A DNA stretch of 21,023 bases from Chara braunii (GCA_003427395.1 BFEA01000382.1:434147-455169); one strand, 5' to 3'; counted from the first letter of the stretch, positions 1 through 10,320 are shown. Translations and numbers: made by a program. The notes: generated from the sequence alone by a model not told the origin.

Positions 1-240
1 GGACGTGGGTGATGGAGGAGGAAGAAGGGTTGGGGGGTGGTCGGCTATGGCGGACGGGTGTGGGTGATGGAGGAAGGAGAAGGGTTGGGGAGGTCTGGCT
101 ATGGAGGATGGACGTGGGTGATGGAGGAGGAAGAAGGGTTGGGAAGGTGCGGCTATGGAGGATGGACGTGAGTGATGGAGGAGGAAGAAGGGTTGGGGGG
201 GGTGGTCGGCTATGGTGGACGGGTGTGGGTGATGGCTTGC
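1..240. repeat. G-rich ~54-bp minisatellite
   Basis: Units begin with GGACG at about 1, 52, 110, 164 and 217, giving a period of 51-58 bp. Each unit carries GGGTGATGGAGG, a GAAGAAGGGTTGGG core and GGCTATGG. The last copy breaks off near 240, and the array probably continues to the left of the window. Open frames here (for example 9-344) are by-products of the low-complexity composition and show no protein-like features. Confidence 0.85.
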
Positions 241-479
241 TTGTCCCGTGGTCCGCGACCGATCCTATTCTACCGCCCAACTCCCTATCCCTCATGCCTC
301 TCCGTAGGCCGTTGGTTTTGGCCTCACGCGCCATCTTGCAATAGTGAAGACATTCTTTTCAGAACCGTAGATTCCCGAGAGAGGAAGCAACAAGAAGTGA
401 TCCGTCAACACCTTCCCAAGCATTTAGAGCCGCAAAACGGACAATGCGAACAACACCCCGCCCCGGGGATTGAACAGGG
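241..479. other. Unique spacer without a recognised gene
   Basis: This is non-repetitive sequence between the G-rich minisatellite and the 91-bp array. No open frame with protein-like composition, no RNA gene and no clear regulatory motif was found. Confidence 0.5.
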
Positions 480-2895
480 ACGGATCGCTGGGTGAACTAC
501 AGCCTACTCATGCACATAGGACAGCAAACGGCTAATGTGAACAGCATCCTACCGCAGGGTTTGAACAGCGAAGTAGTACCGGGTGAACAACAGTCCACCC
601 ATGCACATAGAATCAGCAAAAGAACATTGTGAACAGCATCCTCCCCCGGGGTTTGAACAGCGAAGTACTACCAGGTGGACAGCAACCTACCCATGCACAT
701 AGAACAACAAAAGGACAATGTCGGGTAGGTCTGAACAGCGAAGTACTACCGGGTGAACAGCAGCCCACTGATGCCCATAGAACAGCAAAAGAACAATATG
801 AACAGCATCCTACCCGGGGATTGAACAGCGAAGTACTAGTGGGTGAATCAGCAACCTACCCGTGCTTATAGAACAACAAACTAACAATGTGAACAGCATC
901 CTACCCGGGGACTGAACAGCGAAGTACTACCGGGTGAACAGCGACCTACCCATGCACATAGAACAACAAAAGAACAATGTGAACAGCATCCTACCCGGGG
1001 ACTGAACAACGAAGTACTACCGGGTGAACAGCAACCTACCTATGCAAATAGAACAACAAAAGAACAATGTGAACAGCATCCTACCCCGGGGGTTGAGCAG
1101 CGAAGTACTACCGGGTGGACAGCAACCTACCCATGCACATAGAACAACCAAAAAACAATGTGAACAACATCCTACGAGGAGGAAACATCACCGAGGTATC
1201 CCGAAGTGAGGGGCCACACACACACTCATCAAGGACAGCACCACGGTGAGATTTGAAGCATCCTATGAAGAGAAAACATCACCGAAGTATCCCGGAGTGC
1301 AGCGCCAGACACACATTCATCAAGGACGGCAAAAAGACTAGATTTGAAGCAATCTATGAGGAGGAAACATCACCGAAGTATCCCAAAGTGAAGCGCCACA
1401 CACACACACTCATCAAGGACAGCATAAAGACAAGATTTGAAGCATCCTATGAGGAAGAAACATCACCGAAGTATCCCGAAGTGAAGCGCCACACACACAC
1501 TCATCCAGGACAGCCTAAAGACAAGATTTGATGCAATCTATGAAGAAGAAACAACACCGAAGTATCCCGAAGTGAGGCGCCACACACACACTCATCAAGG
1601 ACAGCATAAAGACAAGATTTGAAACAATCTATGAGGAGGAAACATCACCGAAGTATCCCGAAGTGAAGCGTCACACACACACTCATCCAGGACAGCCTAA
1701 AGACAAGATTTGAAACATCCTATGAGGAGGAAACATCACCGAAGTATCCCGAAGTGAAGCGCCAACACACACACTTATCAAGGACAGCATAAAGGTAAGA
1801 TTTGAAGCATCCTAGGAGGAGGAAACACCACGGAACTTTCACAAGGTGAATCGCAACCCATCCAGGCTCCCAATTCAGTGAAAACTCAAAGTTTGAAGCA
1901 TCAACACAAAGGCAAACATCATGAACCTTGCAAAAGATGAATTGCAATTCATCCAGGCTCCCAATTCAATGAAAACTCAAAGTTTGAAGCATCAACACCA
2001 AGGAAAACATCACACAACTTTCTCAAGGTGAATTGCAACTCATCCAGGCTCCCAATTCAGTGAAAACTCAAAGTTTGAAGCATCAACACCAAGGAAAACA
2101 TCACGGAACTTTCACAAGGTGAATCGCAACTCATCAGGCTCCCAATTCAGTGAAAACTCAAAGTTTGAAGCATCAACATCAAGGGAAACATCACGGAACT
2201 TTCACAAGGTGAATCGCAACTCATCCAGCCTCTCAAATTAGTGAAAACTCAAAGTTTGAAGCATCAACACCAAGGGAAACATCATGAAACTTTCACAAGG
2301 TGAATCGCAACTCATCCAGTTTCCCAAATCAGTGAAAATTCAAAGTTTGAAGCATCAATACCAAGGGAAACATCACGGAACTTTCACCAGGTGAATCGCA
2401 ACTCATCCAGGCTCCCAAATCAGTGAAAACCCAAAGTTTGAAGCATCAACACCAAGGGAAATATCACGGAACTTTCACAAGGTGAATCGCAACTCATCCA
2501 GGCTCCCAAATCAGTGAAAATCCAAAGTTTGAAGCATCAACACCAAGGGAAACATCACGAAACTTTCACAAGGTGAATCGCAACTCGTCCAGGCTCCCAA
2601 ATCAGTGAAAACTCAAAGTTTGAAGCATCAACACCAAGGGAAACATCACGGAACTATCCCAAGATGAATCGCAACTTACCGAGGCACCCAAATCAGTGAA
2701 AACTCAAGGTTTGAAGCAATCTATGAAGAGGAAGCTTCACGGAACTATCCCAAGGTGAATCACAACTTACCCAAGCACCCAAATCAGTGAAAACTCAAAG
2801 TTTGAAGCAATCTACGAAGGGGAAACATCACGGAACTATCCCAAGGTGAATCGCAACTTACTCAAGCACCCAAATCAGTGAAAATCGCAGTTTTG
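480..2895. repeat. ~91-bp satellite array, 26-27 monomers in three sub-families
   Basis: An anchor (GAAGTA, or its variants GAGGTA, GAACTT and GAACTA) recurs at 570, 662, 740, 830, 921, 1011, 1102, 1193, 1284, 1375, 1468, 1559, 1650, 1741, 1833, 1923, 2015, 2106, 2196, 2286, 2378, 2469, 2559, 2651, 2742 and 2833. The spacing is 90-93 bp, with one 78-bp copy at 662-740. A partial copy precedes it near 480. Block A (to about 1180) contains CTACCGGGTGAACAGCAACC. Block B (1180-1830) contains GAAACATCACCGAAGTATCC and CACACACACTCATC. Block C (1830-2895) contains CAAGGTGAATCGCAACTCAT and AAAGTTTGAAGCATCAAC. The blocks keep the same register across their junctions and share partial sequence, so they look like one satellite that diverged in segments. 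Short open frames inside it are repeat artefacts. Confidence 0.92.
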
Positions 2896-2897
2896 AC

Positions 2898-3073
2898 AAG
2901 AGGGGGAGGGGGAGGAGGAGGAGAGGGAGAAAGAGAAGAAAGGGAGAAGAAGAAGAAGAAGAAGAAGAGGAAGGGGAAAAAGAGGAAGAAAGGAGAAGGA
3001 GAGAAGAAGGAGAAGAGGAGGAAGAAGAAGGAGAACAAGAAGAAGAAGAAGAAGAAGAAGAAGAAGGAGGAGG
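2898..3073. repeat. Polypurine (GGA/GAA) tract
   Basis: The + strand is purine-only from 2898 to 3035 and from 3037 to 3073, broken only by one C at 3036. GGGGGA-type units pass into GAA triplets. It directly follows the last 91-bp monomer. Such purine mirror-like tracts can adopt triplex (H-DNA) structure. Poly-Glu/Lys and poly-Ser/Leu frames read from it on the two strands are not genes. Confidence 0.9.
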
Positions 3074-3089
3074 CCTCCTTCCTCCTTCA
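3066..3089. repeat. Inverted repeat at the end of the purine tract
   Basis: GGAGG-AGGCCT-CCTT-CCTCC: the purine tract ends in an AGGCCT palindrome and passes into a C/T-rich stretch that complements the preceding GGAGGA units. A short hairpin could form at this boundary. Confidence 0.45.
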
Positions 3090-4958
3090 CTCACCTCTTG
3101 CTGATTTCTAGGCAGTGGAGTACCAATGCTTGGTCCTAGCCTTCTGAGTATGGCTTTTCCTCTCTCCCAAGCTCTCTCCTCCTTCCCTCACACCTTTCCT
3201 TTGGCTATGGCAGGTTCCTACTTCTAAGGCTGTGGAGTCCTTCCCTCTAGGAGGGCTATGGGGATCCCTTTCAGCCTCTCCTCCTACTCCACAGCTTGAG
3301 GGCTATGGCGGACCACTCTCCTTGCTTCCTCTTAGCCTCTAGGTCACCTTTTTCAGCCTTACCACGATAGCCAGACGACAGGCTAGCTCTGACCCTCACT
3401 TCCTTGCTCTATCTCACTAGTACTCACTCACGGACTCATTTGGGCAGCATGCGCATCTCTCATGCTCAAATGAGAGTTGCGGCTTACACCTCCAGCTTAT
3501 ATAGGCTGGAACAGGTGCACCGCCTAACCTCTAGGCCCCTCCAAGTGCCTATAGGTGGAGTGAGGTACCCTAAGGACCAAATTTTCAGTTTTGGCCTACG
3601 TGGAGGTACCTGGGCCTCATTTTGGCCTGGTACATGCAGTTCGATAGGCTGGTACCCTCTCGGACTACCGCTTGGCCTACCCCGGCCTCTTTTCTTTTCA
3701 AAAAGTGTTGCCTTTTAGGTACTACCCCAAAATGCAGCCTTTACTAAAATTTGAGGGCCTAGAGACCCGTTTTTCGTTTTTTCCTAGTCTAGGCCTCTTG
3801 TGAGTAGGCCGTTGCATTTTTCCAAGTGGCGGCACAGATCTCATCCTTGGATTTGGCTGAGATATATGGTTCTCATCAATCCGAGTTACTCCAAGTTCCC
3901 CTTGCTCCAAATTTGAGTCCTTTGCCTCTATTTTGAATTTTTTTGATGTACCTGGCCCAAACCTTGGGCCAAATTCGCAGTTTTGTCTTGTTCCTCTCTT
4001 TGTTTTCCCTCCAATTTGCTGCCAACTCATTCCGGAGCTAGGCGTTTTGTGTCAGCCCACAAAAAACGGCTAGATCTCCTCCTCCGCAAGATCAGATCTC
4101 AGATCTAAGGCCCAAAAATTAGCCGGCCAACTCACATCAGCATTTTTCTTTATTTTTGTTGCTTAAATTCAGATATTGCAAAGATAATGCCCCAAGGACC
4201 TTATCTCTGCAATCCGGACTGCACTCCTAGGATCTAGGAGGGATGAGGTCATCATTGGGACCTGCCCATCCTTACTGCTGCAGTCCCAACCTGGCGGCAC
4301 TTTTTCCTCCACTCCTTCTTCCTCGTTTGTCTCATTCTCCCCCCTTTTCCTCCTTTCTTTTCTCATTTACTGTTGGGACAAGTGTCCAACAACTATTTCT
4401 CCTCTTTCTAGCTGTTGGACTTTTCCCAAGGTCCGATTTTGCAGCCGGCATATGGCCGTTGCACCTCGGACTGCAGTAGTGGCACCTCCAAGGCCAAAGG
4501 GGGCTCCTTTTTGCTGCCGTCGCCCCCAGTTTGCGACCCCCTTGCTCCGATTTTCTCTGGCCAGCCCTTTTTTCCACGTGGAGCCCTCGGAACTTCGTTT
4601 TTCTTGGCCTGGCTGGTCCGGGATACTCGGACTGCTGGCCGCCCCCCCCCCTTACTGCTGCTAGTCCATCTTTTCTTTCCCCTCGACACCTCCCGTCGGG
4701 CTTGCCGTGGCGGCACTTGACGTTTTCATCCGGACTCCCCGGCCCGGCTGGTTTTGTCCACCTGTCGTCATGCTACTTTATTTCTGTCGTCGTCGCGTTT
4801 GATCCAGGACCCTCTTGGGGTGCCCCAGGTGCCCGCCGTTTTTTCCGCCTCGCGCCCGTCTTCTCCGTTCTGTCGACAATCCCTGTCGGCGACACCTGAC
4901 ACTTTTTTATTTCGCCGATACCCAATCTGCTAGTGGTTTCGCTGGTGACGTCATTTTA
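3090..4958. other. Gene-free region, probably decayed repeat DNA
   Basis: No reading frame here has convincing protein composition on either strand. The open frames (for example 3404-3718, 3722-4030, 4408-4899) overlap each other on both strands and consist of low-complexity Pro/Ser/Arg text. Motifs such as GGCTATGG, GGCCTA and GGTACC recur irregularly between 3120 and 3700. If the LTR-like end at 5629 is real, part of this stretch could belong to a long terminal repeat whose left end I could not place. Confidence 0.45.
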
Positions 4959-5173
4959 TCTAGGCCCACGCGGTCCCTAGCACTTCGGCCTGCCTACATT
5001 ACGTCTTTCCCTTGGTCTCACGCGGTTCCCGGTACTTCGCCCTGCCGGCACCACGCCGTCTCTTGGTCCGCACGGTCCCCGGCGCTTTGTCCTGCTGGTA
5101 CCGCCCCGTCCTTCGATCCCATGAGGTCCCCGACACTCTTGCCCCGCCTGTATCACGGTTTTCCTTGGTGCCC
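4959..5173. repeat. 51-bp minisatellite, about four copies
   Basis: Units start near 4959, 5011, 5062, 5112 and 5163 (the last is partial). They share CTTGGTCYCACGCGGTYCCC or close variants, followed by a GRCACTTYGYCCTGC core and a short CACG/CCGTC tail. The period is 50-52 bp. Overlapping open frames on this strand (4815-5177, 5012-5221) are repeat-driven. Confidence 0.75.
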
Positions 5174-5607
5174 CTGACGTCTTTCTGCCTTACAGCGACC
5201 TCCGCTCCCCGCTCCTATTGACGATTGGGATGCTATTCCGTTCCGGGTGCCGGCTCCCACCTACCCTGCGGTCTCCCTGACCCTCCTGCCGCCGCGTTGC
5301 GTCAGCGCCTTGCGCCCTGTCCCTTCCTACTTCCTTCGTTCCCTTGTTGCCCTATGCTACTATCGACTTCCCGGCGGCCCTTCTCCATCCTTGGGGAAGG
5401 AGTCGCCCCTGCTGTTCTCTCATAGTCCTTTTGCCGCTTTCCGCTTAGCCAACCCATTTCTAGTATGGCGGCCCCGACGACTCTGGGCAGCCTCTGGCTT
5501 CCTATTGTCCGTGCCCATGTTTTAGCACTTTCCAGCATACCTGCCTCCGGTTTTCTCTGTCGTGCACAAATTGGTCATATACAGTCTCTTGAGTGACGGG
5601 AAGTCAT

Positions 5608-5641
5608 TCGGGACTCACCAGTCCCGACATATTTCCCCCAT
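5608..5641 (-). mobile_element. Possible 3' LTR edge and polypurine tract, minus-strand LTR element (A)
   Basis: On the minus strand a purine run (TGGGGGAAATA, 5630-5641) is followed immediately by TGTCGGGACT, the TG-start form expected of an LTR. The LTR-edge sequence holds a perfect 8-bp inverted repeat (TCGGGACT at 5608-5615, AGTCCCGA at 5620-5627). A closely similar purine-run context recurs near 6870. No reverse transcriptase, integrase or protease motif was found nearby and I could not identify the other LTR, so this is a structural guess. Confidence 0.4.
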
Positions 5642-6670
5642 TCATTCGCGATGTCCTCATCGCGCACCAATCCATGGCCAGTAGGAATTTCGGAGTGATA
5701 GACAGATAGGGAAGAGAGGTGGGGTGGGATGGGTAGTTAGCTTGTCAGGGTTCTTTTTGTCTTTCCCACTCTTTTCTCGGGTCCTTCTTTAAGTTTCCGC
5801 CCTTGGGGCGGGGGAGGGCATGAAGGGGTCAAGGTTTTGTTTCGGGTTTCCTTTGAATTACGTAACGTCCCCAAGCTCAATAATGTCTTTGTAACGAGCG
5901 CGTGACATTCTCTGTACATCAACGTCCGTCTCACAGCTGTATCTCTTTCTCACTGGAACTCCCGAATACCCAAGAGTTTCCCACCAACCTCCGGTGTCAT
6001 CCCACAAAAGAGAGGACGACGAGTCCATCACCCTTCCCAGGGACCGTGGTAAGAGGAAGATTTTGGCGGCGAATGTCACAAGGATCATTCGCCATAGCTT
6101 CTTCCAGGTGCGAGCTAGCAACACATCAAGGAGCTTAAGCAGCTTGATGTCTCTTTTCCTTATCAAGTTGACTAGCATTGCCCCTTGGAGGGGTCTGACC
6201 ACAGACATGCCCTGCAAATAGTTTTTCATTGTACGTTATTTCTCGCTCTCGACAATATCTTGAAGGCTGCATTCGTAATCTCAAATATATTTTTCCATTT
6301 CATTGAAAAAAATATTCTCGAGCAAAAATCATTTTGGCTTTGTCTCATTCATTACTCTTAGGACATCCACTCATTTTCAATACAATTTTTCCTCTCCCCG
6401 AAGCTCAAACATAGCCAAATTCACATGCATCCTTCCCGGGTAATTCCTCCCGGCCTTTCTCAGGTCCTGACAATTCCGCATGCATCTCATCCTCTGCCTT
6501 TTCTTGCCCTTAACTTAATTGACTCTCCATGTTCATTGCTTGGCTCACCCCTCAGCCACTTCTCATCTTTTCGAGCTTATACGAGCCAATTACACAGCCA
6601 ATTCTCAATCTGCCAATTCCTTTCCTGGGTCTATGCAAAGTCAATCATACCAGCCCTTTCCTTCTTGGCT
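5642..6670. other. Gene-free stretch between the two LTR-like edges
   Basis: I see no recognisable coding region. A minus-strand open frame (5858-6229) and a plus-strand one (5902-6138) overlap and neither carries a known motif. If element A is real, its internal 3' portion should lie here on the minus strand, but no pol domain is visible. Confidence 0.4.
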
Positions 6671-6840
6671 ATCTTGCCAAGCCATTTTCTCAAGTTTATA
6701 CCATGTCACTTAAGTCTTTTCTGCTCTGGCGTCTTGCCAGACCCCTTTTTCTCAGGCCCATACAAAGTCAATTACAATCTTTTTCTGTTCCCGCCATCTT
6801 GACAGACCCCTTTTTTCCAAGACCAATTACAAGTCTTATT
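6671..6840. repeat. ~62-bp diverged tandem repeat
   Basis: ATCTTGCCAAGCC (6671), GTCTTGCCAGACC (6731) and ATCTTGACAGACC (6796) are each followed by a CCNTTTTCTC-type stretch and by a CATACAAAGTCAATTAC-like element. The spacing is 60-65 bp. Upstream text (about 6590-6660) contains further weak copies. Confidence 0.55.
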
Positions 6841-6859
6841 TTTATGCGTATTCATTGGT

Positions 6860-6915
6860 AGACGGCACACCTTTCCCCCACTCAAAACACGATGTCCCCA
6901 TTGCGCGACTGGTTC
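6860..6915 (-). mobile_element. Possible 3' LTR edge and polypurine tract, minus-strand LTR element (B)
   Basis: On the minus strand GAGTGGGGGAAAGG is followed by TGTGCCGTC, an LTR-like TG start with its edge at about 6869. Just upstream, GGGGACATCGTG resembles GAGGACATCGCG at the same position relative to edge A (about 5652-5663). The repeated layout suggests two related insertions in the same orientation. No pol coding sequence is recognisable. Confidence 0.4.
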
Positions 6916-7914
6916 TCACTCGGAGGTACACAGACCTTTGGCCCGCCGACCTCAAGTCAAGGACACAAGCCCATCCGCTTCACACAAGGAAGAGTGATCA
7001 GTTCTTCCCCAGCGGACGACATGTCATCCTTCTAGCCGGTCCGACCTTTCTTCTTTTACGTGGCGAGCACCAATACCAAGGTTCGTGCTTACGTCTGCCA
7101 GGTAGGTCCAATCCAAGCCTGCCAAGGCCTCGTCTAGCCGTAAGAGCGTTCCTCGCGAATCGTTCCTCCCGAGTGGTGGTTTTATGGATTCCGACCTCTT
7201 CCTTTCAAGAGAGTTGGGACTCTCGATCAGTTCGTGAGTGCAGTTATGAAGTCTTCGCAATTAGTCCCGAAACGGTTGCAATGTTCCGGCAGGGTAGTGT
7301 CAATGCCCCGTGGTGGTGGCGGACTCCACCCGGTACCTCATCCGGCCTCTCCCCTTGGACAGTGTCGCCCAACTTAGTGCGGGCGGTCGTGGTCCGACCC
7401 AAACGGCCATGCCACCCCTCTATGGCGTGACGTGTGGTTGGAGAGTAGCAAAATAGACTAGATGAGAATGACTTTCCTGCCCGTTTGGCTCTCTCGCCCT
7501 TTGACGTTTAGGCATTCAACAGGAGGCGCAGTTGGAACTCCCCGACTAGAGCTCATTGTCGGAGGTGGTTCCGGACGTCCCGCACCGATGCAAGTGGTAG
7601 GTGCCTTAGTCCTTTAACCCTCACCCTCTCGAAGAGGAACAGGTCGCGCTAAGACTTTTCCCCTCAAAGGGATAGAGGTCTTGGGGTCGTGGTGCATGCA
7701 TCGGTATCCCCCTCTTGCTGAGGCCAAAGACTAGAAAAAGAGAAGTTTCATTCCAAGGCTCTTTCCAAGTTCATTTCCAGTGTGATCCGGTATACATAGA
7801 GTGCAACACACGCGGTACAGCGCGGCCACTGCTAGCCACACACAGCTGATGTAAAAGATCAGCCCGGTGAAGGCGGGAAAAAAAACACAGTCAGCAACAG
7901 AAGCCATGCGCTAG
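6916..7914. other. Gene-free region
   Basis: The longest frame (6855-7430 +, 191 residues, non-ATG start) has no recognisable motif and an Arg/Ser/Pro-rich composition typical of a chance frame in GC-rich DNA. Bases 7431-7914 contain nothing I can name. Confidence 0.4.
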
Positions 7915-8545
7915 AGACACGACGACCGACTCGAACACGTCGACCGGGGTTGTTGAATACGACGACCGATGTCGTGTTGAACAGCCACCGACTGTCGTGT
8001 TAAACGTGATGATCTGCCGCCGCGGTCGGTGAACACGATGACGCATCATCGCATTGCACAACACGACAGGCGCACGCCGTGACTGCCACCGTCATCGCGT
8101 TCAACACGATGGCGCGGTCGTGTCCAACATGTCCGTGCTCGACCGTCGTCGTGTCGCGCTCGATACCCGTCTCTGCACAACAGCCACCACGATCGTGTTG
8201 AAGACGACAATGAGCGACTGTCGTCGTGTTGAACACGACAGTGCTTTCTAGGTGAACATGTCTGCGCTCGACCGTCGTCGTGTTGAACACGATCACCGAC
8301 ACGGCGGCGAGCCACCGCGGTCGAGTTCAACACTACGACAACGACCGTCATCGAGTTGAATACGACCGTCACCGTATTGAACACGACCGTGGGGTCATGG
8401 CGAACCACCTCGGTCGTGGTCAACACGATGACAGCGACCGTCATCGTGTTGAACACAGCGGTGGGGTCGTGTTCAACACGTGATGGACATGTTCGCGCTC
8501 GACCGTCATCGTGTTTAACACGACGGTCGTCGTGTCGGACTCGAT
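7915..8545. repeat. Palindrome array 1 (TCGTGTTGAACACGA type)
   Basis: Repeated 15-bp palindromes with 7-bp arms around one base, TCGTGTT-G-AACACGA, occur intact near 8228 and 8278 and with one or a few changes throughout (for example near 7976, 8007, 8198, 8369, 8446, 8472, 8508). They are often preceded by a GACCGTCGTCG or GACCGTCATCG spacer. Because the units are palindromic, both strands show overlapping long open frames (8000-8302, 8046-8600, 8280-8483) that are artefacts. Confidence 0.8.
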
Positions 8546-8611
8546 GATGGACGCCTCTGTGAACTGTCAAAGAAATTTTGTAGACATCCTGAAAAACCAC
8601 GAACGGCGAAA

Positions 8612-8680
8612 GGGGGGGGCAGAGGGGTGGGGGAGTTGGGGGGCGGGGGGGTTGGGGGGGGGGTTGGCGGGGGGGGTGTG
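8612..8680 (+). repeat. Very G-rich tract, G-quadruplex candidate
   Basis: There are at least eight runs of four to nine G within about 70 bases, separated by one to four bases (A, T, C or short combinations). It lies between palindrome arrays 1 and 2, about 450 bp upstream of the TATA-like element at 9132. Confidence 0.75.
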
Positions 8681-8895
8681 GATTCTGAACTCACCTGGGT
8701 CAAAGGAGGCACGAATCGGAGCAGCAACGCAGCTGCCGTGGCGGAGCAACGCAGCCGTCTGTCACGTCGACGCGAAGGTGACACTGCACCGGTACTTTTC
8801 TCACCGAGCGATGCAAGGGAAAAGACCCTTGGATCCACCTACGGATCCCGTTTGAATAGTCGCGGAAGGCACCGGCAGTCGAATCGTCGCCCCCC

Positions 8896-9035
8896 CTGGC
8901 ACCGATTCTCCCCGCGGCACCAGTTTTCCCCGTACCCGATCCTGGCCCTCGGCCGACGGATCGACGGCCTAGACTTTCCCGGGACCGAAACGTCGCTCCC
9001 TCGGCACCGATTCCTCAGCGGCACCGAAACCCGAA
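8896..9035. repeat. Short duplicated GGCACCGA-type repeat
   Basis: TGGCACCGATTC with a following GCGGCACCAG (8896-8925) is repeated as TCGGCACCGATTC with GCGGCACCGA (about 9001-9027), about 105 bp apart. This is a small local duplication in the region upstream of the TATA-like element. Confidence 0.45.
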
Positions 9036-9131
9036 TCCACACCCCGCAGGCCGCACTGCCGGACATCCCAACCGTCAAGATCTCGCGATCGGACGGCTGT
9101 GCCGAGCGTCCATTTTGCCCTCCACAGAAAG

Positions 9132-9139
9132 TATAAATA
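9132..9139 (+). promoter_or_regulatory. TATA-box candidate
   Basis: TATAAATA matches the plant TATA consensus well and stands alone in otherwise GC-rich DNA. A start site would be expected about 25-35 bp downstream, near 9165-9175. It is followed by TTTTTCATTTCAGG (9158-9172), which also resembles a splice acceptor. The downstream transcript would run through palindrome array 2 towards the reading frame at 10622. There is no experimental or conservation support. Confidence 0.4.
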
Positions 9140-9423
9140 TTGGTGTGGGCCCACCATTTTTCATTTCAGGAAGTTTGTCGAGAACGACAGAGCGCTGCGG
9201 TGGTTCGCGGGGCATCGTTCGAACCTGGCGGAGCGCTCACTAGCACATTGAGGGCTCGCGCAGAACACAACGGAGCTCCCACTCGCATCGAGGTTCGCGC
9301 AGCATCAGAGCGAAGTTCCGAGCATTCTCATCGAAGGCAGCAGCGGAGGCCTAGGAGAACAGTAAACCCCCGTGAAGCAACGACGTGCTGCCACGTGGCA
9401 TTTCCGCACGCGCAGAGGTCGTC

Positions 9424-10320
9424 GTCGAGTCGAACTCGACGGTGGACCAGCGTCGAGGCCTATGGCCATTGTCGAGTCGAACTCGACAACGGTCTGAGGT
9501 CATCGTCGAGTCGGACTCGACCATGGCCAGAGGCCTTGGCGCTGGCCGACCGTCGAGTTCGATTCGACGACGGCCGTCTGGCCATATGTCGAGTTCGACT
9601 CGGCGATGGCCTCCCGCCACTGTCGAGTCGAACCGGACGACGGCCGTGTGGCCACTGTCGAGTCTAGCTCGACGACGGCCGTCTGGCCACTGTTGAGTCG
9701 AACTCGACGTCGGCCTGCGGTCATCGTCGAGTCGGACTCGACAATGGCCAGAGGCCTTGGCGTTGGCCGACCGTCAAGTTCGACTCAACGACGGCCATAT
9801 GTCGAGTTCGACTTGACGACGGCCTCCGGCCACTGTCGAGTTCGACTCGACGAAGGCCGTGAGGCCACTGTCGACTCCAACTCGATGACGGCCGTCTGGT
9901 CACTGTCGAGTCGAACTCGACGACAGCCTGCGGTCATCGTCGAGTCGGACTCGACAATGGCCAGAGGCCTTGGCGTTGGTCGACCGTCGAGTTCGACTCG
10001 ACAACGGCCATATGTCGAGTTCGACTCGACGACGGCCTCCGGCCACTGTCGAGTTCGACTCGACGAAGGCCGTGAGGCCACTGTCGAGTCCAACTCGACG
10101 ACGACCGACTCGACGACGGCCTCTGGCCACTGTCGAGTTTGACTCGACAAAGTCCGTGAGGCCACTGTCGAGTCCAACTCGACAACGGCCGTCTGACCAC
10201 CATCGAGTCCAACTCGACGACGGTCGTCTGGCCATATGTCTTGACGCTGGACCGTTGTCGATTCGAGCTCGATGACGGTCGTCTGGCCTTGGTCGTCGTC
10301 GATTCGGACTCGACGATGGA
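9424..10320. repeat. Palindrome array 2 (GTCGAGTCGAACTCGAC type) with higher-order repeat
   Basis: About 23-25 copies of a 17-bp hairpin unit (GTCGAGT-3 nt-ACTCGAC, or GTCGAGTCGGACTCGAC with 8-bp arms) start near 9424, 9471, 9504, 9552, 9588, 9622, 9658, 9692, 9726, 9773, 9801, 9835, 9870, 9905, 9939, 9986, 10014, 10048, 10083, 10132, 10168 and 10202, plus decayed copies to about 10320. Spacers are short (11-31 bp) and themselves repeated (GACGGCCGTCTGGCCACT; AATGGCCAGAGGCCTTGGCG). Spacing follows a six-unit pattern of about 34-47-28-34-35-35, giving a ~213-bp higher-order unit, clearest at 9692-9905 and 9905-10118. Open frames on both strands are palindrome artefacts. Confidence 0.9.

Noticed and set aside
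2858-3111. Poly-Lys/Glu and poly-Ser/Leu open frames
   Set aside because: They are translations of the polypurine tract.
6855-7430. 191-codon plus-strand frame
   Set aside because: Non-ATG start, no recognisable motif, Arg/Ser/Pro-rich composition and competing minus-strand frames; most likely chance.
8000-8600. Minus-strand frame 8046-8600 (184 codons) and overlapping frames
   Set aside because: They arise from palindrome array 1; repetitive VFNT/HDDGRA text with no protein-like architecture.
9205-9235. tRNA-like T-loop (GTTCGAAC)
   Set aside because: No acceptor stem, D-arm or anticodon arm can be placed around it.
9424-10218. CRISPR-like look: short palindromic repeats separated by short spacers
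   Set aside because: The spacers are themselves repeated and shared among units, spacing is irregular (28-48 bp), the repeats drift, no cas genes are present and the setting is eukaryotic.
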